A stretch of DNA of 23,098 nt, taken from the NCBI GenBank assembly GCA_051881655.1, contig JBJEQH010000003.1:1-23098 (forward strand), in the 5' to 3' direction. Shown piece after piece: positions 14,829 through 22,217 of the stretch. This DNA comes from Heritagella sp051881655. GTDB taxonomy: Bacteria > Bacillota > Clostridia > Oscillospirales > Acutalibacteraceae. Every line of letters starts with the position of its first letter. Positions within the stretch are counted from its first letter, which is position 1. The notes under the pieces were generated by a model. The model was not told the DNA's origin and searched no databases. It worked only from the letters and a program-made list of their open reading frames with translations. The position numbers and the translations under genes were made by a program.

Positions 14829-15833
14829 TTAGGCTTTCTGCTTTTCGATTTCTTCGATCATGGCGGGAACAACCTCAAACAGATCCCCGACAATGGAGTA
14901 ATCGGCCACCTGGAAAATGGGGGCCTCGGGATCACGGTTGATCGCAACGACCGTATCCGATCCGCTCATACCGGCCAGGTGCTGAATGGCGCCGGAAATG
15001 CCGCAGGCAATGTACAGCTTGGGCGAAACCGTTTTGCCGGTCTGCCCGACCTGATGGGCATGGGGAATCCAGCCCGCATCAACCGCTGCGCGGGAAGCGC
15101 CCAGCGTAGCACCCAGCGCATCGGCCAGCTTCTGCAGCAGGGCAAACCCTTCCGCCGATTTCACACCGCGGCCGCCGGCCACGATGATCTCGGCTTCTTC
15201 CAGGTTGACCGCTTCGGCCACTTCCTTCACGCGCTCCAGCAGGTGGACGCGGATCCGGGAGGGATCCAGATGCAGGTCCTCGCGGATGATCTCGCCGGTG
15301 CGGCTCTCGTCCAAGGTTCCCTTTTTGAACACGCCGGGGCGTACCGTACCCATCTGGGGACGGTGGTCCGGGCACAGAATCTTCGCCATCAGGTTGCCCC
15401 CAAAGGCAGGACGGGTCCAGGCGATATTCCCGGTCTCTTCGTCAATGCCCAGCTCGGTGCAGTCCGCGGTCAGGCCGGTGCCGATTTTGGCCGCCACACG
15501 GGGAGCCATATCACGGCCATTGTTGGTCGCGCCGATCAGTACGGCGGAGGGCTGGTATTTCTCAATCAGCGAAGCGAGAGCATAGGTGCAGGCGTCCGAA
15601 GAATACTGGAAATACTCTTCGCCCTCCACCAGAATCGCCTTGTCCGCGCCGTAGGCAATCGCCGTTTTGGCGGCCGCTTTCACGTCGGCACCGATCACAA
15701 CGGCGACCAGTTCTTCCCCCAGCTTGTCCGCTAGCTGGCGGCCGGGGGTCAGCAGCTCATAGCCCACGTTTTTGGCGGTGTTTTCTTCCGTTTCAATCAA
15801 AACCCACAGGTTTTTGCAGTTTTCAAAGCTCAT
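14829..15833 (-). CDS. etfA: Electron transfer flavoprotein alpha subunit
   Basis: A 334-residue FAD-binding subunit of the Etf that serves the upstream acyl-CoA dehydrogenase. The C-terminal FAD domain is clear, with GASRAAVDAGW, PHAHQVGQTGKTVSP and GISGAIQHLAGM in the last ~110 residues, followed by the INRDPEAPIF loop. The N-terminal half is the usual alpha/beta Etf fold with GATNNGRDMAPRVA. There is no extra N-terminal ferredoxin domain. The gene starts 13 nt after etfB behind a GGTGG site and is the last gene of bcd-etfB-etfA. Confidence 0.95.
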   Translation of the reverse strand: MSFENCKNLWVLIETEENTAKNVGYELLTPGRQLADKLGEELVAVVIGADVKAAAKTAIAYGADKAILVEGEEYFQYSSDACTYALASLIEKYQPSAVLIGATNNGRDMAPRVAAKIGTGLTADCTELGIDEETGNIAWTRPAFGGNLMAKILCPDHRPQMGTVRPGVFKKGTLDESRTGEIIREDLHLDPSRIRVHLLERVKEVAEAVNLEEAEIIVAGGRGVKSAEGFALLQKLADALGATLGASRAAVDAGWIPHAHQVGQTGKTVSPKLYIACGISGAIQHLAGMSGSDTVVAINRDPEAPIFQVADYSIVGDLFEVVPAMIEEIEKQKA

Positions 15834-15846
15834 ACTTCCACCCCCG

Positions 15847-16653
15847 TTAAATCAACTTGGCCTTCTGCAGCAGGGAAACCAGCGTACGGCCCGCTTCCTC
15901 GCCCGATTCGGCCTCGATCTTCTGTCCGTTTTTCTCGTGGGTGGGGGTAAAGGTGCCGCGCACCTTGGTGGGCGACCCCTTCAGGCCGCATTTGGCCGGG
16001 TCAATATTCGGCAGATCCTGGAACGTCAGGGTGGGAATGACCGCCTTGTTGGCCATCATTTTGCCCTTCAGCGAGGGATAGCGGGGATCAAAGGCCGTCT
16101 TCACTACGGTGATTACCGCCGGCAGGTTCGCCGTCAGGTAATCGTAGCCCTCGTCGCTCTCACGCTTGACCTTCAGCTTCCCGTCTTCCATCACGGCGTC
16201 GCTGGCATAGGTCAGCAGTGCGCGGTCCAGGTGCTGGGCGATCTCCGGGCCCACCTGACCGGTGTCACCGTCGATCGCCTGCTTGCCGCAGAAGATCAGG
16301 TCAAAGGGCGCGCCGTTTTTCTCCTCCAGGGACAGAATGGCCGAGGAGAGGATGTAACTGGTGGCCAGTGTATCCGAACCGCCGAAAACCCGGTCGCTGA
16401 TCAAATACGCCTCGTCGGCCCCCTTGCTCAGGCATTCCTTCAGGGCGTTCTTGGCCTGCTCCGGTCCCATCGAGATCACGGTGATGCGGCTCTGCTTATC
16501 CTTGTCCTTCATACGGGAAGCCACTTCCAGCGCATAGGCGTCGAAGGTGCTGACGATGCTGGGCACGCCGTCGCGGATCAGGGTGTGCTTCACGGGGTCA
16601 ATTTTGATAGCGGTGGTATCAGGCACCTGCTTGATACAAACCAGAATATTCAT
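15847..16653 (-). CDS. etfB: Electron transfer flavoprotein beta subunit
   Basis: A 268-residue subunit that pairs with EtfA and carries the second flavin or NAD site in bifurcating complexes. The N-terminus MNILVCIKQVPDT and the segment GKQAIDGDTGQVGPEIAQHL (about residues 122-141) are characteristic of clostridial Bcd-linked Etf. I chose the ATG at 16653, which has GGAGGAA 8 nt upstream; the ATG two codons earlier lies too close to that site. It sits 33 nt after bcd and 13 nt before etfA. Bifurcation is inferred from family and context, not proved by the sequence. Confidence 0.95.
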   Translation of the reverse strand: MNILVCIKQVPDTTAIKIDPVKHTLIRDGVPSIVSTFDAYALEVASRMKDKDKQSRITVISMGPEQAKNALKECLSKGADEAYLISDRVFGGSDTLATSYILSSAILSLEEKNGAPFDLIFCGKQAIDGDTGQVGPEIAQHLDRALLTYASDAVMEDGKLKVKRESDEGYDYLTANLPAVITVVKTAFDPRYPSLKGKMMANKAVIPTLTFQDLPNIDPAKCGLKGSPTKVRGTFTPTHEKNGQKIEAESGEEAGRTLVSLLQKAKLI

Positions 16654-16686
16654 AAGCATTTCCTCCGTATGGTGCATCCGGTTGGA

Positions 16687-17823
16687 TTATTTGATTTTCT
16701 TCAGCAGCTGATTGGCAATAACCGTGCGCTGAATCTGGTTGGTGCCCTCGTAAATCTGCAGGATCTTCGAGTCGCGCACCAGCTTCTCCATGGGATACTC
16801 GCGCATATAGCCGTAACCGCCCATAACCTGCAGACCGTCCAGCGCTGCCTTTACCGAGACATCGCTGCCCTTGGTCTTGGCCATGGCGGCCTCCATGGTG
16901 TAGGGTTTACCGGCATCCATCAGCTGAGCGCAGTGCAGATACAGCTGGCGGGCCGCCTCGGTTTCCATGGCGATATCGGCCAGCATGAACTGAACCGCCT
17001 GGAAGTTGCAGATGGCCTTGCCGAACTGCTTGCGCTCGCGGCTGTAGGCGGTGGCGATCTCCAGGGCGCGGCGGGCAATACCCACACCGAAAGCCCCGAT
17101 CCCGGGACGGGAGTGATCCAGCGTCTGCATAATGTACTTAAAGCCGCGGCCCTCTTTGCCCAGCACATGGTCTTTCGGCACGCGGACGTTGTCGAAGATC
17201 ACTTCGCAGGTGTTGGAAAGGCGCATGCCCATCTTGTCCTCTTCCTTGCCGATGGAAACGCCCTCGCGGTCGCGCTCCACGATAAAGGCAGTCAGGCCCA
17301 TAATGCCCTTTTCCCGGTTGGTAACTGCCAGCACCGTATAGATTCCGGCGATACCGCCGTTGGTGATAAAGCACTTGGTGCCGTTAATCACATATTCGTC
17401 GCCGTCTTTTACCGCCGTGGTCTGCATGCCGCTGGCATCCGAACCGGCATTGGGCTCGGTCAGGCAGAAAGCTGCGTACTTTTTCTCCTGCATGATGTCG
17501 AACCACATTTTCTTCTGCTCGTCATTTCCGGCGATCAGAACCGGGAAGGAGGCCAGACAGTTGGCGATCAGCGTGGTGGCAATGCCCAGATCACCGCGCG
17601 CCAATTCTTCGGCAATGGAAAACATGGTCACGTTGTCCATGCCCATGCCGCCCAGTTCTTCGGGCAGGCACAGGGCGCCCAGCCCCATATCCAGCGCCTT
17701 GTCGAGAATTTCCTCCGGGAATTCGTTGCGCTTCTCGTATTCGGCGGCGTACGGGATAATTTCATTATCCACAAATTCTTTTACAAGGTTGACAAGCTCC
17801 ATGCTCTCTTCGTTCAGTATCAC
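16687..17823 (-). CDS. bcd: Acyl-CoA dehydrogenase, probably butyryl-CoA dehydrogenase
   Basis: A 378-residue FAD enzyme; with EtfAB it reduces crotonyl-CoA to butyryl-CoA. Family features include CLTEPNAGSDASG (flavin loop), FITNGGIAG, ERKQFGKAI, GGYGYMREYPMEKLVRD and the C-terminal YEGTNQIQR with the catalytic base at about Glu359. The start is a GTG at 17823 with AAGGAG about 8 nt upstream; this gives the usual 378-380 residue length, whereas the longer open frame reaches back through the promoter. It is first in bcd-etfB-etfA. Thiolase, crotonase and 3-hydroxybutyryl-CoA dehydrogenase are absent from the window, so another short acyl-CoA remains possible. Confidence 0.92.
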   Translation of the reverse strand: MILNEESMELVNLVKEFVDNEIIPYAAEYEKRNEFPEEILDKALDMGLGALCLPEELGGMGMDNVTMFSIAEELARGDLGIATTLIANCLASFPVLIAGNDEQKKMWFDIMQEKKYAAFCLTEPNAGSDASGMQTTAVKDGDEYVINGTKCFITNGGIAGIYTVLAVTNREKGIMGLTAFIVERDREGVSIGKEEDKMGMRLSNTCEVIFDNVRVPKDHVLGKEGRGFKYIMQTLDHSRPGIGAFGVGIARRALEIATAYSRERKQFGKAICNFQAVQFMLADIAMETEAARQLYLHCAQLMDAGKPYTMEAAMAKTKGSDVSVKAALDGLQVMGGYGYMREYPMEKLVRDSKILQIYEGTNQIQRTVIANQLLKKIK

Positions 17824-17899
17824 AGCTTTCGCTCCTTTTCTCCAAGAAATTCCGCATGCATCCATAAAAAGATTTCCGGCAGGATTGCATAACGAGTTC

Positions 17900-17928
17900 A
17901 GTATAGCATATTTTTCGGAAAACGGCAA
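17900..17928 (-). promoter_or_regulatory. Sigma-A promoter of bcd-etfB-etfA
   Basis: The minus strand reads -35 TTGCCG (17928-17923), a 17 bp spacer and -10 TATACT (17905-17900), preceded by TGC (extended -10). Transcription should start near 17893, giving a leader of about 70 nt before the GTG at 17823. It is one of the best unaided promoters in the window. Confidence 0.7.
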
Positions 17929-18053
17929 TGTGCTTTTTGTGGAACCGGGGGATAGAAACCGGGGATATTTGTGCGAATGGCAAAAGAAACATCTGTTTTC
18001 CGGGGGGAGCTCGGGTCACAGACGGTGTAAAAAGGAAGGGGAAAAATCCCCCC

Positions 18054-18082
18054 TTGTCTCCGGCACCAAAATCGGGTATGAT
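18054..18082 (+). promoter_or_regulatory. Promoter of the dCMP deaminase gene
   Basis: -35 TTGTCT (18054-18059), a 17 bp spacer and -10 TATGAT (18077-18082). Predicted start near 18089, about 119 nt before the GTG start codon. Confidence 0.55.
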
Positions 18083-18207
18083 GGAGAAAATACGAAATGA
18101 GTGGGCCGGCCGTGGAACCGGGCGGCGAAAAAGCTGCCGGATATACGTTTCGTTTTAAAATGGGGATATGGGCGGCACAGGGTTTATCATTGGGAGGAGA
18201 GAACAAA

Positions 18208-18696
18208 GTGAAGCGCGAGGACTATATTTCGTGGGACGAATACTTTATGGGGGTGGCCATGCTGGCCAGCCGTCGAAGCAAGGATCCCAATACCCAGGTG
18301 GGCGCCTGCATTGTCAGCGGGGACAATATCATCCTGTCTACCGGATACAATGGATTTCCCATCGGCTGTTCGGATGACGAGTATCCCTGGGACCGGGAAG
18401 GGGAAGAAGGGCAGACCAAGTACCCCTATGTGGTGCATGCCGAGCTCAATGCCATTCTCAATGCCAGCGGGAAGTCCCTGAAGGGAGCGCGGCTGTATGT
18501 AGATCTGTTCCCCTGCAATGAGTGCGCCAAGGCGATTATCCAGAGCGGAATCCGGGAAGTGGTGTACTTATCCGATAAATACAATGGTACGCCCATGAAT
18601 GTGGCCTCCAAGCGAATGCTTTCCTCTGCCGGGGTCAAAATACGCGCTCTGCAGACCGATCTTTGCTCGATCACCCTGGATTTTCACAAAAAATGA
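18208..18696 (+). CDS. Deoxycytidylate (dCMP) deaminase family protein
   Basis: A 162-residue zinc deaminase that converts dCMP to dUMP for dTTP synthesis. The zinc site is intact: HAELNAI (His77, catalytic Glu79) and PCNEC (Cys103, Cys106). The N-terminal SWDEYFMGVAMLASRRSKDPNTQVGA and the GYNGFP loop are typical of ComEB/dCMP deaminases. The start is GTG (18208), with GGGAGGAG 8-9 nt upstream; earlier in-frame starts lie outside the family alignment. It is monocistronic between its own promoter and a terminator. The symbol is left blank because dcd, comEB and other names are used. Confidence 0.92.
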   Translation: MKREDYISWDEYFMGVAMLASRRSKDPNTQVGACIVSGDNIILSTGYNGFPIGCSDDEYPWDREGEEGQTKYPYVVHAELNAILNASGKSLKGARLYVDLFPCNECAKAIIQSGIREVVYLSDKYNGTPMNVASKRMLSSAGVKIRALQTDLCSITLDFHKK

Positions 18697-18704
18697 GAAA
18701 AAAC

Positions 18705-18746
18705 ATAAAAAGGGGCTTCGGATACACAATCCGAAGCCCTTTTTAT
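18705..18746. terminator. Strong bidirectional terminator between dCMP deaminase and the ABC permease
   Basis: An A-rich left arm ending GGGGCTTCGGAT, a five-base loop ACACA, then ATCCGAAGCCC and five Ts. The arms pair over about 17 bp with one bulged G. Flanking A and T runs give a U-tract in both directions, fitting the convergent genes on either side. Confidence 0.88.
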
Positions 18747-18803
18747 GGGAGAATCCGGTTCCGGACGATGCCGAAACCTGTTGTTTCTCGGTATTTTCGG
18801 CCT

Positions 18804-19655
18804 TTACCCCTTTACGCCCGCGAAGGCAACGCCCTCGACGATATACTTCTGCGCACAGGCATATACGACCACGATGGGGATCAGGGAGCAGACGGTTCCG
18901 GCCATGATGCTGGCATAGTCGGCACTGTACTGGCTCTTGAACGAGGCCAGCGCCACCTGGATGGTGCGCAGACTGTCGCTGTCCAGATACAGCATGGGTC
19001 CCATATAGTCGTTCCACACGGCGTTGAAGGTCAGCACCGTCAGAGTGGCCAGACCGGTTTTGGTCAGCGGAAGGATAATGTTCCAGTAGGTCCGGAAAGC
19101 GCCGCAGCCGTCAATTTTGGCGGCCTCGTGCAGGCTGTCGGGAATACTGAGCATATTCTGCCGCAGCAGGAACACGCCGAATGCGGAAAAAGCCTGGATC
19201 AAAATCAGGGCGGTGTGGGTGTTGTAAAGTCCCAGCCCTTTTACGATGATGTACTGGGGTACCATAATGGCGTGCCAGGGGACCATCATGGTTGCCAGGT
19301 AGAACAGAAAGATTTTGTCACGGCCGGGGAACTGCAGTTTGGTAAAGGCAAAGGCCGCCATTGAACAGGTAATCAGCTGTAAAAATGTGATAATGACAGC
19401 GAGTTTGGCCGTATTGAGAAAATAAGTGGGGAAGTTGATCTCGGTCCACACATGGATATAGTTGTCCAGACGGAATACCTCCGGAATCCAGCGGATGGGA
19501 GTCTGGAAAATTTCAACGTTGTTTTTAAAGGATGCACTGACCATCCATAGGAACGGGACTACCATGATAAAGGTGATGAGAAGACATACCACAAAGCGGA
19601 TGATGGTACCGGGGCGGATTCTCTTCTTTTTGCGGGATTGATCGTTTTTTGCCAC
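18804..19655 (-). CDS. Carbohydrate ABC transporter permease (MalG/AraQ type)
   Basis: A 283-residue inner-membrane permease with six hydrophobic segments, forming half of a CUT1 sugar-import channel. The EAA loop that docks the ATPase is visible as EAAKIDGCGAFRTYWNIILP (about residues 185-204). The N-terminus is basic (KKKRIRPG). The start is a GTG at 19655, 14 nt after the upstream permease stop, with GGGGGT as ribosome site. It is the last gene of the operon before the 18705-18746 terminator; no ATP-binding subunit follows. The substrate is unknown, though multisugar or oligosaccharide uptake is usual for this family. Confidence 0.93.
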   Translation of the reverse strand: MAKNDQSRKKKRIRPGTIIRFVVCLLITFIMVVPFLWMVSASFKNNVEIFQTPIRWIPEVFRLDNYIHVWTEINFPTYFLNTAKLAVIITFLQLITCSMAAFAFTKLQFPGRDKIFLFYLATMMVPWHAIMVPQYIIVKGLGLYNTHTALILIQAFSAFGVFLLRQNMLSIPDSLHEAAKIDGCGAFRTYWNIILPLTKTGLATLTVLTFNAVWNDYMGPMLYLDSDSLRTIQVALASFKSQYSADYASIMAGTVCSLIPIVVVYACAQKYIVEGVAFAGVKG

Positions 19656-19669
19656 AGAAACTACCCCCT

Positions 19670-20581
19670 TTACTCCACAACCCATTGTTTCTGGCCGCGC
19701 CACTGAATCAGGGTGATAATCAGGATAATCAGGAACAGGAAGTAGGCAATGGCCGAAGCGTACCCCATATCCCAGTTCGAGAAAGCCTCTTTATAGATCC
19801 GGAACACCAGCACACTGGTTGCGCGCCCGGGCCCGCCCTGAGTGGTGACGTTGATGATATCGAAAATCTGGAAAGAGCCGATGAAGCACAGGATCGTAAC
19901 CATGAAGGTGGTGGGGGACAGCATGGGCCAGGTGACATGCCAGAAAATATTCCAGCTGTTGGCCCCGTCGATCCGGGCGGCTTCATACAGATGAGGGGGA
20001 ATATTTTTCAGGCCGCCCATGAACATGATCATGTAATAACCCGACTGTTTCCACACCACCACCAGAATGACCGTGTACAGTGCCGTTTGGGTGGAGAAGA
20101 ACCATTGGGGCAGACTGTCATAAGGAACCCCCAATGCGAGGAGAAGCTGATTCACGGGTCCTTTCTCCGGCTGGAACAGCAGCATGGCCACGCAGCCGAT
20201 TGCGACCATCGAGGTCAGGTTGGGGAAGAAGTAGACCGTTTTGAAGAAACCGCCCCCGGCGATGGGCTTATTGAGGAGCATGGCCAGCGCCAGTGCACAA
20301 ATGACCGTCAGCGGCACACTGAGGGCCGAATAAATCAGGTTGTTGACCAAGGCGGCCTGAAACTGGGAATCACGGAAGAACTTTGCGTAGTTGTCCAGGC
20401 CGACAAAAGAGCCTTTAAATCCGTTGAAATCGGTAAAGCTGAGCACCAGACCGGCAATAATGGGGATCGCGGTAAAAACAAAGAAACCGATAAAATTGGG
20501 CAGAAGGAACAGATAGCCTGCCAGTGCCTCCCGCTTTGCCTGCCGGTTCGTCCGGACCTTTTTTTCTGTATTTTTTGCCAT
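19670..20581 (-). CDS. Carbohydrate ABC transporter permease (MalF/UgpA type)
   Basis: A 303-residue inner-membrane permease, partner of the MalG-type protein downstream. A basic N-terminus (KKVRTNRQAKRE) is followed by a first hydrophobic helix (GYLFLLPNFIGFFVF) and five more. The EAA motif is EAARIDGANSWNIFWHVTWP, about residues 211-230. ATG at 20581 has GGGAGGT 7 nt upstream; the longer reading frame runs back into the hairpin spacer. It is separated from the binding-protein gene by 101 nt containing a stem-loop, so it is probably expressed at a lower level. Confidence 0.93.
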   Translation of the reverse strand: MAKNTEKKVRTNRQAKREALAGYLFLLPNFIGFFVFTAIPIIAGLVLSFTDFNGFKGSFVGLDNYAKFFRDSQFQAALVNNLIYSALSVPLTVICALALAMLLNKPIAGGGFFKTVYFFPNLTSMVAIGCVAMLLFQPEKGPVNQLLLALGVPYDSLPQWFFSTQTALYTVILVVVWKQSGYYMIMFMGGLKNIPPHLYEAARIDGANSWNIFWHVTWPMLSPTTFMVTILCFIGSFQIFDIINVTTQGGPGRATSVLVFRIYKEAFSNWDMGYASAIAYFLFLIILIITLIQWRGQKQWVVE

Positions 20582-20633
20582 GAGATAACCTCCCTCTTTC
20601 TTAGTACTGGCGGCATTTCCTTCGGATAGAAAT

Positions 20634-20663
20634 CTGGCGCTCCCGGTTTTCCGGGGGCGCCAG
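20634..20663 (-). terminator. Intercistronic stem-loop after the binding-protein gene
   Basis: Arms CTGGCGC-T-CCCGG (20634-20646) and CCGGG-G-GCGCCAG (20651-20663) with a four-base loop form a 13 bp stem with one mismatch. The hairpin follows the lipoprotein stop by 20 nt but lacks a U-tract on the minus strand. It more likely attenuates or protects the upstream mRNA than fully terminates, the usual way to make binding protein in excess over permeases. Confidence 0.6.
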
Positions 20664-20682
20664 ATAACAGATAAGGAAAGGA

Positions 20683-21969
20683 TCAACCTGCCAGGGCTTC
20701 TTCGCGCAGCCGGTAGAAGTTATTCATGGCATCCTCCAGGGACTGCTCACCCAGCAGATACAGTTTGGATTCCTCCAGGAAAGCGTCGTTAATAGCCGCA
20801 TAATGGGGATCGGTTCCCTGCTCGGCGCCGATTTTGGCGGAGAAACGGTATTCAACGCCCTCGATGGTAACATCTTTCTTGTATGCTTCCATGGCAGCGT
20901 CCGTTGCATAAGAGGGAACGTCATGGTTCTTGGCAATGATGGTGGTGCCTTCATCAGAAGTGGTGTAGAATTCGATGAACTTATAGGCAGCGTCTACCTT
21001 CTCACTGGCGCAGGAAGAGGGGATACACAGATACGAAGCCTGGCCGACGGAAGCGCCTTCTTCTGCATCTTCAAACCGGGGCAGCGGAGCGGCAGCCCAG
21101 GTGAAGGAGGGATCATAGTCGCCCAACAGACGGAAGGTCCAGTCACCGTTGATCATCATGGCAATATTGCCGGCAGCAAACAGGGCGTTGATGTCAAACG
21201 TATCGACGCTCATCTCTTCTACGCTGATATGGCTCTTGTCGTCCACATACATGCGGTGCAGAACTTCCAGATATTCGCTGGTGCGCTCCAGAGGAGCGTC
21301 GTCGGTCAGATACTCGCCCACCGAAGAGGCACCCAGGTTCATGGTCCAGGTGGGGCATACGCCGCCCTTCTGATCATCATGGGTCAGCTCTTTGGCCAGG
21401 TCACAGTATTCATCCCATGTCAGGTTAATGGGATAATCCTTACCTTCGGCATCGAACAGGTCTTTGTTATAGAACAACATCCAGCAAGAGCCAGCTACGG
21501 GCAGTCCGTAGAAATCGTCGTTCTCACCGGAAACGCCCACCAGACTGGTGTCCTTAATCGGGGTGATGTCCAGCCCGGATTTTTCGGCCAGCGGAGCCAG
21601 ATCCATCAGCACGTCGTTATTCATGTACTGTTTCATCTGAGCGGGAGTACGGATCCACAGCGCGTCGATGTCGCTGGAGCCGCCGGAGAGCATGACCTTG
21701 ATTTTGTCATCATAATCGTCATTGGGGATCGAATGGTATTCGACCTTGATGTTCTTGTTGGCCTCCATGAAAGCCTCCGCTTCGGCTTTACCGGTGGTGT
21801 CCATATCCGATGCACCGTAGAAATTGACGGTGATTACCTCATCACCGGAGCCGGAGTCATCGGTTTTACTTCCCTCGCCGGAAGGCGAGCTGCTCTGGCA
21901 GCCTGCCAGAGATACGGCAGCCATCAGAAAAGACAGAAGCAGGGCCAGACCCTTTTTACCTTTTGACAT
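20683..21969 (-). CDS. Extracellular sugar-binding lipoprotein of an ABC transporter (family 1)
   Basis: A 428-residue solute-binding protein anchored to the outer face of the membrane. A basic N-terminus (MSKGKKG), a hydrophobic core and the lipobox LAGC with Cys24 mark lipidation. A Ser/Gly/Asp linker follows, then a family 1 fold starting ITVNFYGASD. Typical binding-protein segments include GLPVAGSCWMLFYNKDLF, AGNIAMMINGDWTF and FIEFYTT near the C-terminus. The first ATG with a ribosome site is 21969 (GGAGGAATTTCC). It is the first gene of the operon; its start and end both carry stem-loops. The substrate is not identifiable, but carbohydrate is most likely. Confidence 0.93.
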   Translation of the reverse strand: MSKGKKGLALLLSFLMAAVSLAGCQSSSPSGEGSKTDDSGSGDEVITVNFYGASDMDTTGKAEAEAFMEANKNIKVEYHSIPNDDYDDKIKVMLSGGSSDIDALWIRTPAQMKQYMNNDVLMDLAPLAEKSGLDITPIKDTSLVGVSGENDDFYGLPVAGSCWMLFYNKDLFDAEGKDYPINLTWDEYCDLAKELTHDDQKGGVCPTWTMNLGASSVGEYLTDDAPLERTSEYLEVLHRMYVDDKSHISVEEMSVDTFDINALFAAGNIAMMINGDWTFRLLGDYDPSFTWAAAPLPRFEDAEEGASVGQASYLCIPSSCASEKVDAAYKFIEFYTTSDEGTTIIAKNHDVPSYATDAAMEAYKKDVTIEGVEYRFSAKIGAEQGTDPHYAAINDAFLEESKLYLLGEQSLEDAMNNFYRLREEALAG

Positions 21970-21993
21970 GGAAATTCCTCCTCCACTGATTGG

Positions 21994-22026
21994 AAGTTCT
22001 TCCCGGATTTCTGCCGGGAAGAACTT
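21994..22026 (-). promoter_or_regulatory. Perfect 13 bp leader hairpin before the binding-protein gene
   Basis: AAGTTCTTCCCGG (21994-22006) and CCGGGAAGAACTT (22014-22026) pair perfectly around a 7-base loop. On the mRNA it ends about 10 nt before the ribosome site. It could stabilise the 5' end or control translation. Read on the plus strand it is followed by TTT, so it could also stop antisense transcription. Confidence 0.55.
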
Positions 22027-22042
22027 TTTGCATGGCATCCTG

Positions 22043-22151
22043 TGTGAAAGGATACTATGATTTTCTATAAAAAGTGTATCACACAATTTCTTGTGAAAAT
22101 AGGATGATTTTTTATCAACCCCAAAAGAAAACTGTTTATTGTGTGAAAAGG
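22043..22151 (+). repeat. Three direct repeats of TGTGAAA-(n)-AGG at ~50 bp spacing
   Basis: TGTGAAAGGAT starts at 22043, TGTGAAAATAGGAT at 22092 and TGTGAAAAGGTAG at 22142: same orientation, offsets 49 and 50 nt. The first and third extend to TGTGTGAAA. An inverted TCACA (22079-22083) pairs with the middle copy (TGTGA, 22092-22096). They fill the intergenic region between the ABC operon and the divergent membrane-protein gene and look like operator sites for a regulator. Confidence 0.5.
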
Positions 22152-22171
22152 TAGTTCCCTTTTTTGATTTG

Positions 22172-22180
22172 TGTTATAAT
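22172..22180 (+). promoter_or_regulatory. Extended -10 promoter of the divergent membrane-protein gene
   Basis: TGT-TATAAT: a perfect -10 hexamer at 22175-22180 with the extended TGn. The -35 position (TAGTTC at 17 bp) is weak, so an activator bound at the repeat ending at 22151 may help. Predicted start near 22187. Confidence 0.55.
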
Positions 22181-22217
22181 AAAAATAACCAATCGAGAGA
22201 AGCCGGGAGGGAGAAGA

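Larger units (their letters stand above)
17824..18207. other. Divergent intergenic region bcd / dCMP deaminase
   Basis: 384 nt with no gene I can support. It contains the bcd promoter (17900-17928, minus) and the deaminase promoter (18054-18082, plus). A direct repeat of AACCGGGG(G)ATA lies at 17943-17954 and 17957-17967, and a G/C dyad AAGGGG...CCCCTT (about 18036-18055) abuts the deaminase -35. The deaminase leader is about 119 nt and can form a short imperfect hairpin near 18118-18140. Confidence 0.55.

Noticed and set aside
15772..17892. A 706-codon plus-strand open frame opposite bcd-etfB-etfA
   Set aside because: It is antisense to three clear family members, is His/Gln/Gly-rich, and has no ribosome site or domain.
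22079..22098. A Rex or CRP site in the ABC intergenic region (TCACA...TTGTGAAA)
   Set aside because: The half sites resemble both, but orientation and spacing (TCACA-N8-TGTGA) fit neither the TTGTGAA-N4-TTCACAA Rex form nor the TGTGA-N6-TCACA CRP form. Direct repeats explain the region better.
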